NCBI RefSeq assembly: GCF_040659735.1
Contig: NZ_JBFANZ010000027.1
Location: 1 to 64,000, forward strand
DNA from: Micromonospora_I sp040659735
GTDB lineage: Bacteria > Actinomycetota > Actinomycetes > Mycobacteriales > Micromonosporaceae
DNA length: 64,000 nt
Direction of reading: 5' to 3'
Below, one piece after another: positions 24,920 through 33,744 of this stretch. A model generated the notes under the pieces. That model worked only from the letters and a program-made list of their open reading frames with translations, was not told the origin of the DNA and made no database searches. Made by a program: the position numbers and the translations under genes. Numbering within the stretch: position 1 is the first letter of the stretch; the number at the start of each line of letters is the position of its first letter.

Positions 24920-25586
24920 CGGGGTCCAGTCGATAGCCGACGAGTCGTACCGTCTGAATCGCAGAACGGCTGAAGGGCTCGTCGATCTTCTTACGGAGAT
25001 GTCGGACGTAGACCTCGACGATGTTCGGGTCGCCGTCGAACGCGAAGTCCCACACGTGCTCCAGGATCGTCCTCTTCGAAAGCACCTCGCCGGAACGTCG
25101 CATGAGGAACTCGAGGAGCGCGAACTGGCGGGGAGTGAGCGAGACCTCGGTGTCGCCCCGCCAGACGCGGTGGGCGGCCGGGTCGAGCCGCAGATCGCCC
25201 GCATTGAGCGCAACGGGCCGCTCCCGCAGGCCGCGGCGCAGCAACGCCCGGATCCTGGCCACCAGCACCACGTAGGAAAACGGCTTCGACAGGTAGTCGT
25301 CGGCTCCGGTGTCGAGGGCCTCGGCCTCGTCGAGCTCCCCGTCCTTCGCCGTGAGCATGAGGATCGGCGTCCAGTTTCCGGCTTCCCGCAGCTCGGCGCA
25401 GACCTGGTAGCCGTTCCTACCGGGCAGCATGATGTCCAGGACGACAAGGTCGTAGTCGCCCTCCTTGGCCCGCCACAGACCATCGACACCGTTGAGGGCG
25501 ATGTCCGCCGCGAACCCCTCGGCCTCCAGCCCACGCTTGATCGCTCGGGCGAGGTGCTTGTCGTCCTCTACCACGAGGATTCGCAC
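24909..25586 (-). CDS. OmpR-family response regulator
   Basis: 225 aa, starting at 25586. The receiver domain has the acidic pair VVEDDKH, the phospho-acceptor Asp in DLVVLDIMLPG and the Lys in YLSKPF. The winged helix (TPRQFALLEFLMRR, then VEVYVRHLRKKID, GYRLDP) ends the protein. First gene of the two-component operon. The intergenic region to the exporter operon carries 11-bp-spaced TTCAGC repeats that fit an OmpR-type operator, so autoregulation with exporter control is likely. Confidence 0.92.
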   Translation of the reverse strand: MRILVVEDDKHLARAIKRGLEAEGFAADIALNGVDGLWRAKEGDYDLVVLDIMLPGRNGYQVCAELREAGNWTPILMLTAKDGELDEAEALDTGADDYLSKPFSYVVLVARIRALLRRGLRERPVALNAGDLRLDPAAHRVWRGDTEVSLTPRQFALLEFLMRRSGEVLSKRTILEHVWDFAFDGDPNIVEVYVRHLRKKIDEPFSRSAIQTVRLVGYRLDPDGG

Positions 25587-25619
25587 TCTTGGAGTGTGCC
25601 ATCCGCCGGCTTACCGCCC

Positions 25620-25669
25620 GCTGAACGCCGCCGGATGCGAGCGCGGCACACATTCAGCCTGCGTTCAGC
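25620..25669. promoter_or_regulatory. 11-bp-spaced TTCAGC direct repeat plus inverted GCTGAAC copy
   Basis: TTCAGC at 25653-25658 and 25664-25669 (11-bp period) and an inverted GCTGAAC at 25620-25626 lie between the divergent response-regulator and ABC exporter genes. Spacing and position fit binding by the adjacent OmpR-family regulator. Confidence 0.6.
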
Positions 25670-25721
25670 CCGCCGACCCTACGGTGGCGGTCATGTCTCA
25701 TGGCAGGTGAGGAGGACGTCC

Positions 25722-26693
25722 ATGGCCGGCGTGAGTCTCGAGGTCGTGCGCCTGACCAAGCGGTACGGGCCCCGTACCGCGGTCGAAGAGTTGAGCTTCA
25801 CGGCGCATCGAGGTGAAGTCGTTGGCCTGCTCGGCGCCAACGGAGCGGGCAAGACAACAACAATCCGACTACTTACCACGGTGCTCCAACCAACGAGCGG
25901 GGCGTTCTCGGTGGCTGGAGTTCCGTTCACCCGGCCGGCCGAGATCCGGCGGCGGGTCGGCGTGCTGCCCGAGAGCGCCGGTTACCCCGGTCACCAGAGC
26001 GGCTCGGACTACCTGCGGTATCACGCGCGGCTGTTCGGCCTGGGACGACCGGAGGCCGCGCGGGTCGCCGGCCGTCTCCTCGCCGACGTGGGTCTGGAGG
26101 AGCGCGCCTCGTCGCGGATCTCGACGTACAGCCGGGGCATGCGGCAGCGCCTGGGTATCGCGCGCGCCCTGGTGAACGCCCCCCCTGTCGTGTTTCTCGA
26201 CGAACCGACGCTCGGGCTCGACCCCGCCGGGCAGCGCCAGGTGCTCGGGATCGTGCGCGACATCGCGGTGCGTAGAGGCACGACCGTCATCCTCAGCACC
26301 CATGCGCTGCCAGACGTCGAGGAAGTCTGCACGCGCGTGCTGATCCTCGACAAAGGAAGGGTCCTCATCTCCGGCACGGTCGGCGAAGTGACGGCGACGG
26401 TCGCGGCGCAGCGGTACGGGCAGCTGCGCGTACCGATTGAGCTGGTCAGTCCGGCCAGGAGGGCCCTTGCCGGGGTTGCCGGCCTGACCGTCGAGGCACC
26501 CGACGAGCGTCCGGACGTCCTCAGGATCTCGCTGCCGGCCGGAGTCGGCGGTGAGCAGGATCACCCGGAGCGCGGCATGAACCTGGCGCTGCGGGCGGTG
26601 CTCAACGCCGACGTGCCGGTGCTCTCCTTCGAGGTTGAAGGCGCCCGGCTCAGCGACGCCTTCCTCACGATGACCGGAGATGGTGTCCGATGA
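25722..26693 (+). CDS. ABC exporter ATP-binding protein
   Basis: 323 aa, ATG at 25722 with GAGGAGG 6 nt before. Walker A is GANGAGKTT, the signature YSRGMRQRLG, Walker B VVFLDEPTLGLD, and the switch His is in STHAL. The C-terminal 90 residues are an extension after the nucleotide-binding core, as in NatA/CcmA-type ATPases. It overlaps the permease gene by 4 bp (ATGA). Energises the ABC-2-type permease that follows. Confidence 0.92.
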   Translation: MAGVSLEVVRLTKRYGPRTAVEELSFTAHRGEVVGLLGANGAGKTTTIRLLTTVLQPTSGAFSVAGVPFTRPAEIRRRVGVLPESAGYPGHQSGSDYLRYHARLFGLGRPEAARVAGRLLADVGLEERASSRISTYSRGMRQRLGIARALVNAPPVVFLDEPTLGLDPAGQRQVLGIVRDIAVRRGTTVILSTHALPDVEEVCTRVLILDKGRVLISGTVGEVTATVAAQRYGQLRVPIELVSPARRALAGVAGLTVEAPDERPDVLRISLPAGVGGEQDHPERGMNLALRAVLNADVPVLSFEVEGARLSDAFLTMTGDGVR

Positions 26694-27532
26694 CTGTGAA
26701 CGTCAGCGAACGGCCGCGGGCCGTCCACGGCGGCGAGCGCCCCGTTCGGAGTCGTGATCCGGGTTGGCGAATCGTCGCCGAGCAGGAGTGTCGGGACCTG
26801 TGGGTGAGCGGGCGGGGTCCGGTGTTGGTCTTCGCCTTCAGCGTCCTGCTGAGCGTCATGACGTATCTTGCCGGGACCAACCAGGTCCTCAACTTCCTCG
26901 AGCAGCGGGAGGCCGTGAACCTCACTCTGCAGGTCGCGGTGGCGGTCGGCGTCCTTGTGACTCTGGTCGTGAGCGCCGACGCGATCAGCGGAGAGCGTGA
27001 GCGGGGAACGTTGGAGAGTCTGCTGCTCACGCCCGTCTCCCGCCGTGCCATCGTGATGGGCAAGCTGGTCGCCGCGCTGTCGCTCTGGCTCGCGACCTTC
27101 CTCGTGAGCGTGCCGTACGTGTGGGTGCTCGGCCGCGGAGTCTCGATCGTCGGGCCGGCCATCCTGCTCGGTTTGCTCGTCGGCACGCTGCTGGCCGTCG
27201 CGCTCTCCGCGCTCGGTCTCCTGATCAGCGCCCTGTCGAGTTCGAACAAGGTCAGCCTCGCGGTGTGTTTCTTCCTGCTCCTGGCGCTCTTCGCGCCGAC
27301 GCAGTTGCCCGGCGGCGGACCGAAGGGGTGGTTCGGAGACATGCTCGTCCGGCTCAACCCGGTCGGAGCGGCGCTGCGGTACCTGACCGCCGTCGTGGTC
27401 AACGGCCACGACTGGACCCGTGATCTGTCCTATCTCGTGTCGCCGCTTGTCACCGCAGTCCTCGCCGGCGGCGCGCTGGTCATCGCCGGTTCCCGGATCG
27501 TCCGCCTGCACGGAGGGGTGAGCGGAGAATGA
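26690..27532 (+). CDS. ABC-2-type exporter permease
   Basis: 280 aa, start overlapping the ATPase stop. After a basic cytosolic N-terminus there are about six hydrophobic helices, beginning with FAFSVLLSVMTYL. The motif DAISGERERGTLESLLLTPVSR is the typical ABC-2/NatB cytosolic coupling segment. Part of a three-gene operon; its stop overlaps the next start. Confidence 0.88.
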   Translation: MTVNVSERPRAVHGGERPVRSRDPGWRIVAEQECRDLWVSGRGPVLVFAFSVLLSVMTYLAGTNQVLNFLEQREAVNLTLQVAVAVGVLVTLVVSADAISGERERGTLESLLLTPVSRRAIVMGKLVAALSLWLATFLVSVPYVWVLGRGVSIVGPAILLGLLVGTLLAVALSALGLLISALSSSNKVSLAVCFFLLLALFAPTQLPGGGPKGWFGDMLVRLNPVGAALRYLTAVVVNGHDWTRDLSYLVSPLVTAVLAGGALVIAGSRIVRLHGGVSGE

Positions 27533-28086
27533 GATCGATGTTGGTGCTCACCGGGCTGCTGGTGGCGGCAATAGCTCCGGTTGGCCTCGCCGGCTCGGCG
27601 GCAGCCGCCCCATCGAGGCTGCCCGGGACCGTCGAGGTGACGTTGGACCAGAGCCAGATCGAAACTGTCGTGGGGCAGGTGCTGACGGTTGAGTCCCGAA
27701 TCGTCAACTCGGGCCAAGCGCCGACGGACCGACTTGTCGCGCACGTCAACGTCGTGAGCCTGAACGGCGTGTATGTGGACCTGGAGGACTGGTCGGCGGA
27801 GGTCACGCAAGCGGCGTCACCGCTGGCGCCGGGCAACAGCAGGACGCTGTCCTGGAAGCTGCATGCAGTCAACGCCGGCAGCTTCGACGTCTACGTGGTG
27901 GTCCTGCCCGCCGGCTCCGCCTCCGCTGGGGCCACCCCGCTGGTGGTGAGCCCGCCGGTGCACGTGACGGTAGCGGGACGGCGGACGCTGACCGCTGCCG
28001 GATCACTGCCCGTCGCGATCATCATGCCGACCCTGCTCGGGCTGCTGGCCGCCACCGGGCGCTACCGGCTCCGACGCCGAGGCTGA
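27529..28086 (+). CDS. Exported, C-terminally anchored protein of the ABC operon
   Basis: 185 aa with a signal peptide (MLVLTGLLVAAIAPVGLAG), an extracytoplasmic domain of about 120 residues with a beta-rich CARDB/NEW3-like look (VESRIVNSGQAPTDRLV, LSWKLHAVNAGSFDVYV), then a C-terminal helix (PVAIIMPTLLGLLAATG) and a basic end. The start overlaps the permease stop (ATGA). Probably a cell-surface accessory of the exporter; no characterised homologue is recognised. Confidence 0.75.
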   Translation: MRSMLVLTGLLVAAIAPVGLAGSAAAAPSRLPGTVEVTLDQSQIETVVGQVLTVESRIVNSGQAPTDRLVAHVNVVSLNGVYVDLEDWSAEVTQAASPLAPGNSRTLSWKLHAVNAGSFDVYVVVLPAGSASAGATPLVVSPPVHVTVAGRRTLTAAGSLPVAIIMPTLLGLLAATGRYRLRRRG

Positions 28087-28094
28087 AGCGGCGT

Positions 28095-28179
28095 GGGTCC
28101 GGCCTGGGTGCCGGTACGGGGAGACGCCAACGCGGCACTCTTACGTGCCACCGACGCGCCGTCTCCCCGCACCGGACCC
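28095..28179. terminator. Nested hairpin between convergent ABC operon and chemoreceptor gene
   Basis: Outer stem GGGTCCGG/CCGGACCC (28095-28102, 28172-28179). An inner stem of 12 of 13 bp uses CGGGGAGAC/GTCTCCCCG. At the centre is a small GGCAC/GTGCC hairpin. It lies between the stops at 28086 and 28184, so it is a probable bidirectional terminator. Confidence 0.7.
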
Positions 28180-28183
28180 ACCG

Positions 28184-29758
28184 TCAGTAGCGGAACCGGC
28201 CGACCAGGTGCTCCAGTTCGCCGCTGAGGTCGGCCAACTGTCCGGCCGCCTGCTCGGTCTCGGTCACGCCCGCGTTGGTTGAACGGGCCGCGTCGGCCAC
28301 CTCGGCGATCCCCTTCGTGATGCTGCCGCTGCCGTCCGCCGCGGCGGACACGTTGCGGGTCATCTCCTCGGAGGTGGCCGCCTGCTCCTCCACCGCCGAC
28401 GCGATGGTCGTCTGGTACTCGTTGATCCGGCCGATCACCTGGCTGATGGAGGCGATCGCCGCGACCGCGCCGTCGCTGTCGAGCTGGATCTTCTCCACCC
28501 GCCGCGAGATGTCCTCGGTGGCCTTGGCGGTCTCCTGCGCGAGGTCCTTGACCTCGCTGGCGACGACCGCGAAGCCCTTGCCGGCGTCACCGGCGCGGGC
28601 GGCCTCGATGGTGGCGTTGAGGGCCAGCAGGTTGGTCTGCTCGGCGATCGAGGTGATCACCTTGACCACGTTGCCGATCTCGGCCGACGACTCTCCGAGC
28701 CGGGCGATGATGTCGTTGGTGGAGTCCGCGACCGCGGCCGCCTCGGTGCCCACCCGGGCCGCCTCGCCGGCGTTCTGCGCGATCTCCCGGATGGAGGCCG
28801 CCATCTGGTCGCTGCTGCCGGCCACCGTCTGCACGTTGTCCAGCACGTTGTCCGCAGCCGACGACACCCGGCTCGCGCGGTCGGACGTCGACTGCGCCGC
28901 GCTGCTCATCTGCCGGCTGGTGGCCGACAGGGTGCTGGCCGACGCCGACAGCATCGAGGCCGAGCGGGCCACCGCCGTGACCGTCTCGCGTACGTTGCCC
29001 AGCGCTTGGCGCAGCGCGTGCCCCATGCGGCCGATCTCGTCGTCGGACCGTACGTCGACCTCGTGCGTGAGGTCACCCTCGGCGAGCCGCTCCAGGGCGG
29101 TCACCATCGCGGCCACCGGCCGGCGGACACTGCGGGCGACCAGAACGCCGAGGGCGATGGCGAGCAGTACACCGATCACGACGAAGGCGATGGTGCGGTT
29201 GCGCGACGAGTTGTAGAGGTCGACGATGGCGGTGCGCTGCTCTGCGCTGTCCTTGATCAACGTCGTGGCGAGGGCCGCGGTTTCGTCGTTCACCTTGGTG
29301 TACAGCGCCGTGGTGGTGTCGTTCAGTTCCTTGCCCTTGCCCGGGTCGGTGTTGGCCGCGCGCTTCGCGTGCGAGGCCAGGAACGCGTGCCACGTCGCGG
29401 TCAACTCATCGACCTGCGGCTTCAACTCCGCCGGGGCGTCGGCGCGCAGCTTCTGGAGCGCGGGGTCGACATCGGCCATCAGCTTCTTTGCCTTGTCCGC
29501 GTAGACCTGCTTCGCCTGTGGGTCCGGCACCACCTCGTGCACCAGGTCCGTCACCGAGAAGTCGTACATCAGCGCCTGCGCCGCACGCAGATCAGCCATC
29601 GGCGTCACGTCCCGCTGCGCCATCATCGTCGCGCGGTCCTTGAGTTCGCGCTGCTGCAGGGTGTTGAGCAGGCCCACTGCGGCCAGCAGCGCCGCGACGG
29701 CCAGGAACGCGGCGATCAACCGGGTCTGGATGCTTCGCCGTAGAGGGTTCTTGTTCAT
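28184..29758 (-). CDS. Methyl-accepting chemotaxis protein
   Basis: 524 aa from the ATG at 29758; the open frame extends 36 codons further but that part is not protein-like. Order: short cytosolic N-terminus, TM1 (LIAAFLAVAALLAAVGLL), a four-helix-bundle sensor domain, TM2 (AFVVIGVLLAIALGVLVA), HAMP, then the signalling domain with the hairpin tip EQTNLLALNATIEAARAG and GKGFAVVASEVKDLA. There is no C-terminal NWETF-like tether; the end is FRY. A decayed copy of this gene is at 14729-14985. No che genes are in the window. Confidence 0.92.
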   Translation of the reverse strand: MNKNPLRRSIQTRLIAAFLAVAALLAAVGLLNTLQQRELKDRATMMAQRDVTPMADLRAAQALMYDFSVTDLVHEVVPDPQAKQVYADKAKKLMADVDPALQKLRADAPAELKPQVDELTATWHAFLASHAKRAANTDPGKGKELNDTTTALYTKVNDETAALATTLIKDSAEQRTAIVDLYNSSRNRTIAFVVIGVLLAIALGVLVARSVRRPVAAMVTALERLAEGDLTHEVDVRSDDEIGRMGHALRQALGNVRETVTAVARSASMLSASASTLSATSRQMSSAAQSTSDRASRVSSAADNVLDNVQTVAGSSDQMAASIREIAQNAGEAARVGTEAAAVADSTNDIIARLGESSAEIGNVVKVITSIAEQTNLLALNATIEAARAGDAGKGFAVVASEVKDLAQETAKATEDISRRVEKIQLDSDGAVAAIASISQVIGRINEYQTTIASAVEEQAATSEEMTRNVSAAADGSGSITKGIAEVADAARSTNAGVTETEQAAGQLADLSGELEHLVGRFRY

Positions 29759-29923
29759 CTCGCCATTCCCGTCACGCAGGCAACATTCGAAGGACTGCGC
29801 CATCGCATATCGGCAGGCGGGACGGCAGGGTGAGATGAATGACCTCATAGGTGAGCCATATACCAAAACGGGGCAAGAGCAACGGAATAGTGGTGAAGAC
29901 CGTCGTCGGCAACGGCGGCAAGG

Positions 29924-30094
29924 TTGGGGCTGTTCATCGCCGAAGTCATCGTGGTGGTCATGTTCTCGCTGGACGCTGCCGGCATGGCCGGGCCGGCAGC
30001 CTGCGGGTTCGTGCTCGTCCCTCTCACGGTGGCGGCGCCGGTCGTCGTACTCCTGAAGGTCATCACGGCGCTGCGACGGCGCGACCGCACCTGA
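29924..30094 (+). CDS. Possible small two-helix membrane protein
   Basis: 56-codon frame from TTG 29924 (or GTG/ATG at 29951-29960) to TGA 30094, in the 361-base gap between the chemoreceptor and anti-sigma genes. It encodes two hydrophobic segments (FIAEVIVVVMFSL and GFVLVPLTVAAPVVVLL) and a basic tail RRRDRT, with good G/C third-position bias. The start and ribosome site are weak, so it may be a fragment. The rest of the gap (29759-29900) is AT-richer and likely holds the chemoreceptor promoter. Confidence 0.32.
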   Translation: MGLFIAEVIVVVMFSLDAAGMAGPAACGFVLVPLTVAAPVVVLLKVITALRRRDRT

Positions 30095-30119
30095 CCCGCG
30101 CGGACACGTCCCGATCGCC

Positions 30120-31484
30120 TTACCGCCGGCTGACCTCGCGGCGCCGCACGTACCATCGGCCGCCGAGCACCGCGGCGCCCAGCGCGACCGCCACGACCAG
30201 CCAGAACCAGAACCGCGGCCCGAGCCGGACGAAGGGTGGTTCAGCGACGCGAGTACCGCCCCAACGGACCAATCCGTCGGCGACGTCCACCGCGGACACG
30301 CCGATTGGTGCGGTCATTCGGGTGATGGGCGCCGCCGCGCCCGGCGCGAGGGACAGCAGCCGCACGGTACGGACGTTGGGGTACAAGATGCGCTCCTCGA
30401 TCTTCGTCGTGGTGCGCGCGGCTTCGGGAGTGGGCTGGTACGCGACGACGAGTGCCGCACCGCCCGGTCCCCAGCCGAGCAGACGGATCGCGGCGACCCC
30501 GGAAACCGCCGGCACGTCGAGGTCCCCGAGGGGGGCGCCGGTGGCCGGGTCGATCGTGGCCAGCGTCCACGCGTCGCCCCGCCGCTTCGCCACGGTCACG
30601 GCGCGGCTGTCCGGGCTCCAGGCGCCCTTGCCGGCCAGGATCTCGTCGGGAGGCAGGCGGAAAGTCTGCCTCGGCGTTCCGGCCACATCGGTAATGGTGA
30701 GCGTGTCATCGACTTGAAGCGCCAGTTTTTGGCCGTCCGGGGCGAAGGCGACGGCATATCCCGGCACGATGCTGCTCGTGTCGGGTGCGCTGGCGAGGTG
30801 GACCGTGGTGCCCGTGTCCGGCTCCACCAGACTCAGGACGTTGCGGTAACTCGAGCGTTCCGCATCGACCCGCACCGAGTCGATCACGACGAGCCCTCGA
30901 CCGTCCGGTGACCAGCCGAGCGGTTGCGTCGATACGCTGCCGGCCGCGACCGCCGGTATCTGCTGGACCGACCCGTCGGTCAGGTCGACGATGTCGACCC
31001 GTGGCGCGGTGCCGTCGCCTTCCGGAGGGTAGGCCAGACGCGTGCCGTCAGGGGAGAGCAGCACCACATGACCCGCCGACTTTATGTAGCCGACATGCAG
31101 AACGCGGTACCGGTCAGCCTCGGCGCCGACCGCACCGACCGTGCCATCTTCGTCGCTGCCCATTGTGCGCATTCCGGTGAACAGCAGCGCCGCGGAGCCC
31201 ATCGGGAACGGGTCGGTGACCCGCAACGCGCCGATCGGCGGCTTCCAGATCTGGTCGGGCAGCGCGCCCGATCCGCTCCCGGGCTCCATCCCACCGGGTT
31301 GCCCGCCCGGTTGCCCGACGGGCACCGACCAGACCATCGCGGCCAACGCCACGAGGACGGCAGCCGTGGCCGCCGCCGTCCGCCGACGGGTGCGGCGCGC
31401 CGTGGCCAGCGCCCGCTCATACACCAGGTAGCCGGGCACCTCATCAGCCGCCTCGTGCAGCGCCTCGCGCAGCCGTACCGTCAT
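30120..31484 (-). CDS. Membrane-anchored beta-propeller protein, probable anti-sigma partner
   Basis: 454 aa, ATG 31484 with AAGGAG 6 nt upstream. A cytosolic N-terminal 45 residues precede TM1 (TAAVLVALAAMVWSV). Next is a TolB/WD40-like propeller with blocks such as LLSPDGTRLAYPPEG, GWSPDGRGLVVID and AFAPDGQKLAL, then a C-terminal TM (FWFWLVVAVALGAAVLGG) and basic end. The start overlaps the sigma-factor stop (ATGA), so the pair is co-translated. This arrangement suggests an anti-sigma factor with an external sensor; no zinc-type ASD motif is seen, so the role is inferred. Confidence 0.75.
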   Translation of the reverse strand: MTVRLREALHEAADEVPGYLVYERALATARRTRRRTAAATAAVLVALAAMVWSVPVGQPGGQPGGMEPGSGSGALPDQIWKPPIGALRVTDPFPMGSAALLFTGMRTMGSDEDGTVGAVGAEADRYRVLHVGYIKSAGHVVLLSPDGTRLAYPPEGDGTAPRVDIVDLTDGSVQQIPAVAAGSVSTQPLGWSPDGRGLVVIDSVRVDAERSSYRNVLSLVEPDTGTTVHLASAPDTSSIVPGYAVAFAPDGQKLALQVDDTLTITDVAGTPRQTFRLPPDEILAGKGAWSPDSRAVTVAKRRGDAWTLATIDPATGAPLGDLDVPAVSGVAAIRLLGWGPGGAALVVAYQPTPEAARTTTKIEERILYPNVRTVRLLSLAPGAAAPITRMTAPIGVSAVDVADGLVRWGGTRVAEPPFVRLGPRFWFWLVVAVALGAAVLGGRWYVRRREVSRR

Positions 31485-32002
31485 CGGACGCTCCTTTCCC
31501 GCGGGGCGTCGACCAGCTTCGGCGCGATCGCGCGAAGACGACGCAGCGCGTCGTGGCCGTGTCGCTTCACCGTGCCGACCGAACAACCCAACACCTCAGC
31601 GACCTGCGCCTCGGTCAGGTCGTCGAGGTACCGCAGCACCACCACCGCCCGCTGCCTCGGCGTCAGTTGCTGCAGCGCGGCCGCCACCGTCACCCGCAGC
31701 GTCGCCGCGATGCTCGGGTCGTCACCGGGACGCTCCGGCGGCGCGGCCGTCAGCCGCTCGGTCACGCGCCTGCGCCGCCACCACGAGATGTGCTGGTGGT
31801 GCATAACCCGCCGCACATACGCCTCCGGCTGGTCACCCCGGATGCGCCGCCAATGCCGGTACGTACGGGCGAACGCCGCCTGGAGCAGGTCCTCAGCGAG
31901 CTGGTGGTCGCCGGTCAACAGGAACGCGGTCCGCGACAGGGCACGGGAGCGCTGCACCACGAACTGGTGGAACTCGCCGTTGAACTCGCCCGCCTCGCCC
32001 AT
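31481..32002 (-). CDS. ECF sigma factor (SigE-family)
   Basis: 173 aa from the ATG at 32002, with GAGGGGG just upstream. Region 2 contains AFLLTGDHQLAEDLLQAAFARTYRHW. Region 4 contains LTPRQRAVVVLRYLDDLTEAQVAEVLGCS and GTVKRHGHDALRRLR. The region-4 helix-turn-helix is complete. Its stop overlaps the start of the membrane propeller gene. It probably answers an envelope signal through that partner. Confidence 0.9.
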   Translation of the reverse strand: MGEAGEFNGEFHQFVVQRSRALSRTAFLLTGDHQLAEDLLQAAFARTYRHWRRIRGDQPEAYVRRVMHHQHISWWRRRRVTERLTAAPPERPGDDPSIAATLRVTVAAALQQLTPRQRAVVVLRYLDDLTEAQVAEVLGCSVGTVKRHGHDALRRLRAIAPKLVDAPRERSVR

Positions 32003-32490
32003 ACGCACCCCCTCACCCTCCCCAGCGCCTCCCAGCACTCAAATGGTTGGGAGCGTTCTCGCCGAGCGCGTCGCCCGCGACAGCGTCACTGCGTTGGCGG
32101 ATTGCTCGGCGCCGATCCCGGCGACGTCGAGGATCAGGGCGACGAGGATTTACGCTGACATATCGCGGCGCGAAATGACCGATGCGCGACAGCATCGATG
32201 TCCTTGCGCTACGGAGCGTAGAGTCAGCGTTGTCGATGGAGCTCCTCGGCCGTCATCTCATCGCCGCCTTCCACTAGCGCACATGCCGCTCTGACTGGGG
32301 ACGCCACCCGCTCCCCCGCATGTGAATGCGGCTGTGACCGCCGACCGACGGTCGCCACCTCCGACACCGACGGTCACTGCGCGCAACCGCCCGGGCACGC
32401 GCTCTCTTGTCGGTGATCAACCCATCCTCAGCGCGCGCGGCATCGACCGCCGCTCGGCTCGCCATATACCACCGATTGCTGGAGGATCCC
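32003..32490. other. 488-base divergent control region
   Basis: No frame shows sustained coding bias. It separates the sigma-factor gene (minus) from the 205-aa protein gene (plus). A short inverted repeat CTACG-GAG-CGTAG is at 32209-32221, and a GACAGCATCGATGTC near-palindrome lies just before it. Both are candidate operator sites. Confidence 0.45.
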
Positions 32491-33108
32491 GTGTTCTCTG
32501 CTTCTGAACTGCTCTCCCGGACCATCGCCCGAGGACTGACCCGGTCACGCGCGCCGTCGTGGAGTGACGGCGCACCCGACGGTGGTCGGCTGGGCCACCG
32601 GCGAGCGAGAAGACCTGTCCGCGTCGCCCTGGCCGCGCTGGTAATCGGCGCCTTCGCCATGTCCGCCGCCGGCACCGGTTACACCGACAAACACAATCAG
32701 GTACTGGTCGCCGGCGACACGAGCGTGTCCGCGGCGGTTACCGCAGCGAAACCACAAGCCGCACACGCGCGGCCCGGATGTGTGTCGGTGCGACCGGAGA
32801 CCGAGTTCTATGAGGCAGGGCGGATGGCGAGCTTCCCCCTGACCGTGTCCGGCCCGGCCTGCACGACGATCAGCGTTTCCCACATCAAAGACCCGAGGGT
32901 CCCGTCGGATCGTTGTCAGACCTTCCTGGTGGGATTCTTCCCGCCGGACGGCTCCGAGGCGACCTACACCGAACCGGTGAGGGCATGCTCGGTGCCGGCG
33001 AAGACCCGCACAATGCTCGCATCGAACGTTCCTGACGGCACGGTGTACCGGGTTCTCTACGACATCGACTACTTCACCCAGGACATTCGGTACCGCATCT
33101 GGCACTGA
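32491..33108 (+). CDS. Membrane-anchored or exported hypothetical protein
   Basis: 205 aa. The GTG at 32491 is preferred over upstream TTG because GGAGG lies 5 nt before it. A basic cytosolic N-terminus of about 50 residues precedes a hydrophobic helix (VALAALVIGAFAMSAAGTG), then an extracytoplasmic domain with four or five cysteines (PGCVSV, GPACTTI, DRCQTF, RACSVP). Divergent from the sigma factor gene. No family recognised; the paired cysteines suggest disulfides outside the cell. Confidence 0.65.
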   Translation: MFSASELLSRTIARGLTRSRAPSWSDGAPDGGRLGHRRARRPVRVALAALVIGAFAMSAAGTGYTDKHNQVLVAGDTSVSAAVTAAKPQAAHARPGCVSVRPETEFYEAGRMASFPLTVSGPACTTISVSHIKDPRVPSDRCQTFLVGFFPPDGSEATYTEPVRACSVPAKTRTMLASNVPDGTVYRVLYDIDYFTQDIRYRIWH

Positions 33109-33212
33109 TTTAGATCGCTCCGCCGCCTGTGATGCGCGGGCGCATCGTGCACCCCGCCGGGGAAGCAGCGACGATGCGCCCAGCGGGTGCGCCCCCAACC
33201 ACGGGCGGCGAT

Positions 33213-33586
33213 TCAGTAGCCGTACTCGCCACCGCTACCAGCACCGCCCGCGTAACCCTCGCGGCCGTCGTTCGTGGGCGGGCCGAAACCGCGAATGCGG
33301 CGCCCGCCTCGCCGCTTGCCGGACCCGCCGAGGTGCTGCAGGCAGACCATGCCGGGAGACTCGAAGCATTCGCCCCGACCTCCACAATCGACCAGGTAGC
33401 GGTTGCCGCCTCCCGCGTGTGTAGGACCAACTCGTGCCACAGATTGTCCACGATCACCGATGGCATCGACAGCTTCGCGCTGGGATGCCGGGCGACGAGG
33501 CGGAACCACTGTCGGGTCGCGGTTTCGACCAGGCAAATGCCGTCGCCGCTGAGGTCGGGGTGCTCAGATCCGAGGCGCTGACGCAC
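33213..33586 (-). pseudogene. Decayed gene of the glycine-rich-domain protein type
   Basis: The N-terminal frame from GTG 33586 reads HPDLSGDGICLVETATRQWF, then RLVARHPSAKLSMPSVIVDN and LWHELVLHTR. The VD.LWHE..L.TR block is characteristic of the actinobacterial 'glycine-rich domain-containing protein-like' family. Near 33405 the frame breaks; another frame gives NRYLVDCGGRGECFESPGMV and ends GGAGSGGEYGY at 33213. The block normally after the HTR motif is missing, so there is probably a deletion with frameshift. Confidence 0.55.
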
Positions 33587-33744
33587 GCTGGTGGGAACGG
33601 AAAACGGTCGACATGTCGATTCGGCGAGTCGCGCCGCGATCTCTCAGCCTCGTCCAGATCATGTCGCCTACCCCATTCGGGCGGGTGCGAGCGCTGGTCC
33701 CGCGTCGCTCGGGTGGCGTCACGGCACCCTCAGAATACGGCAGC

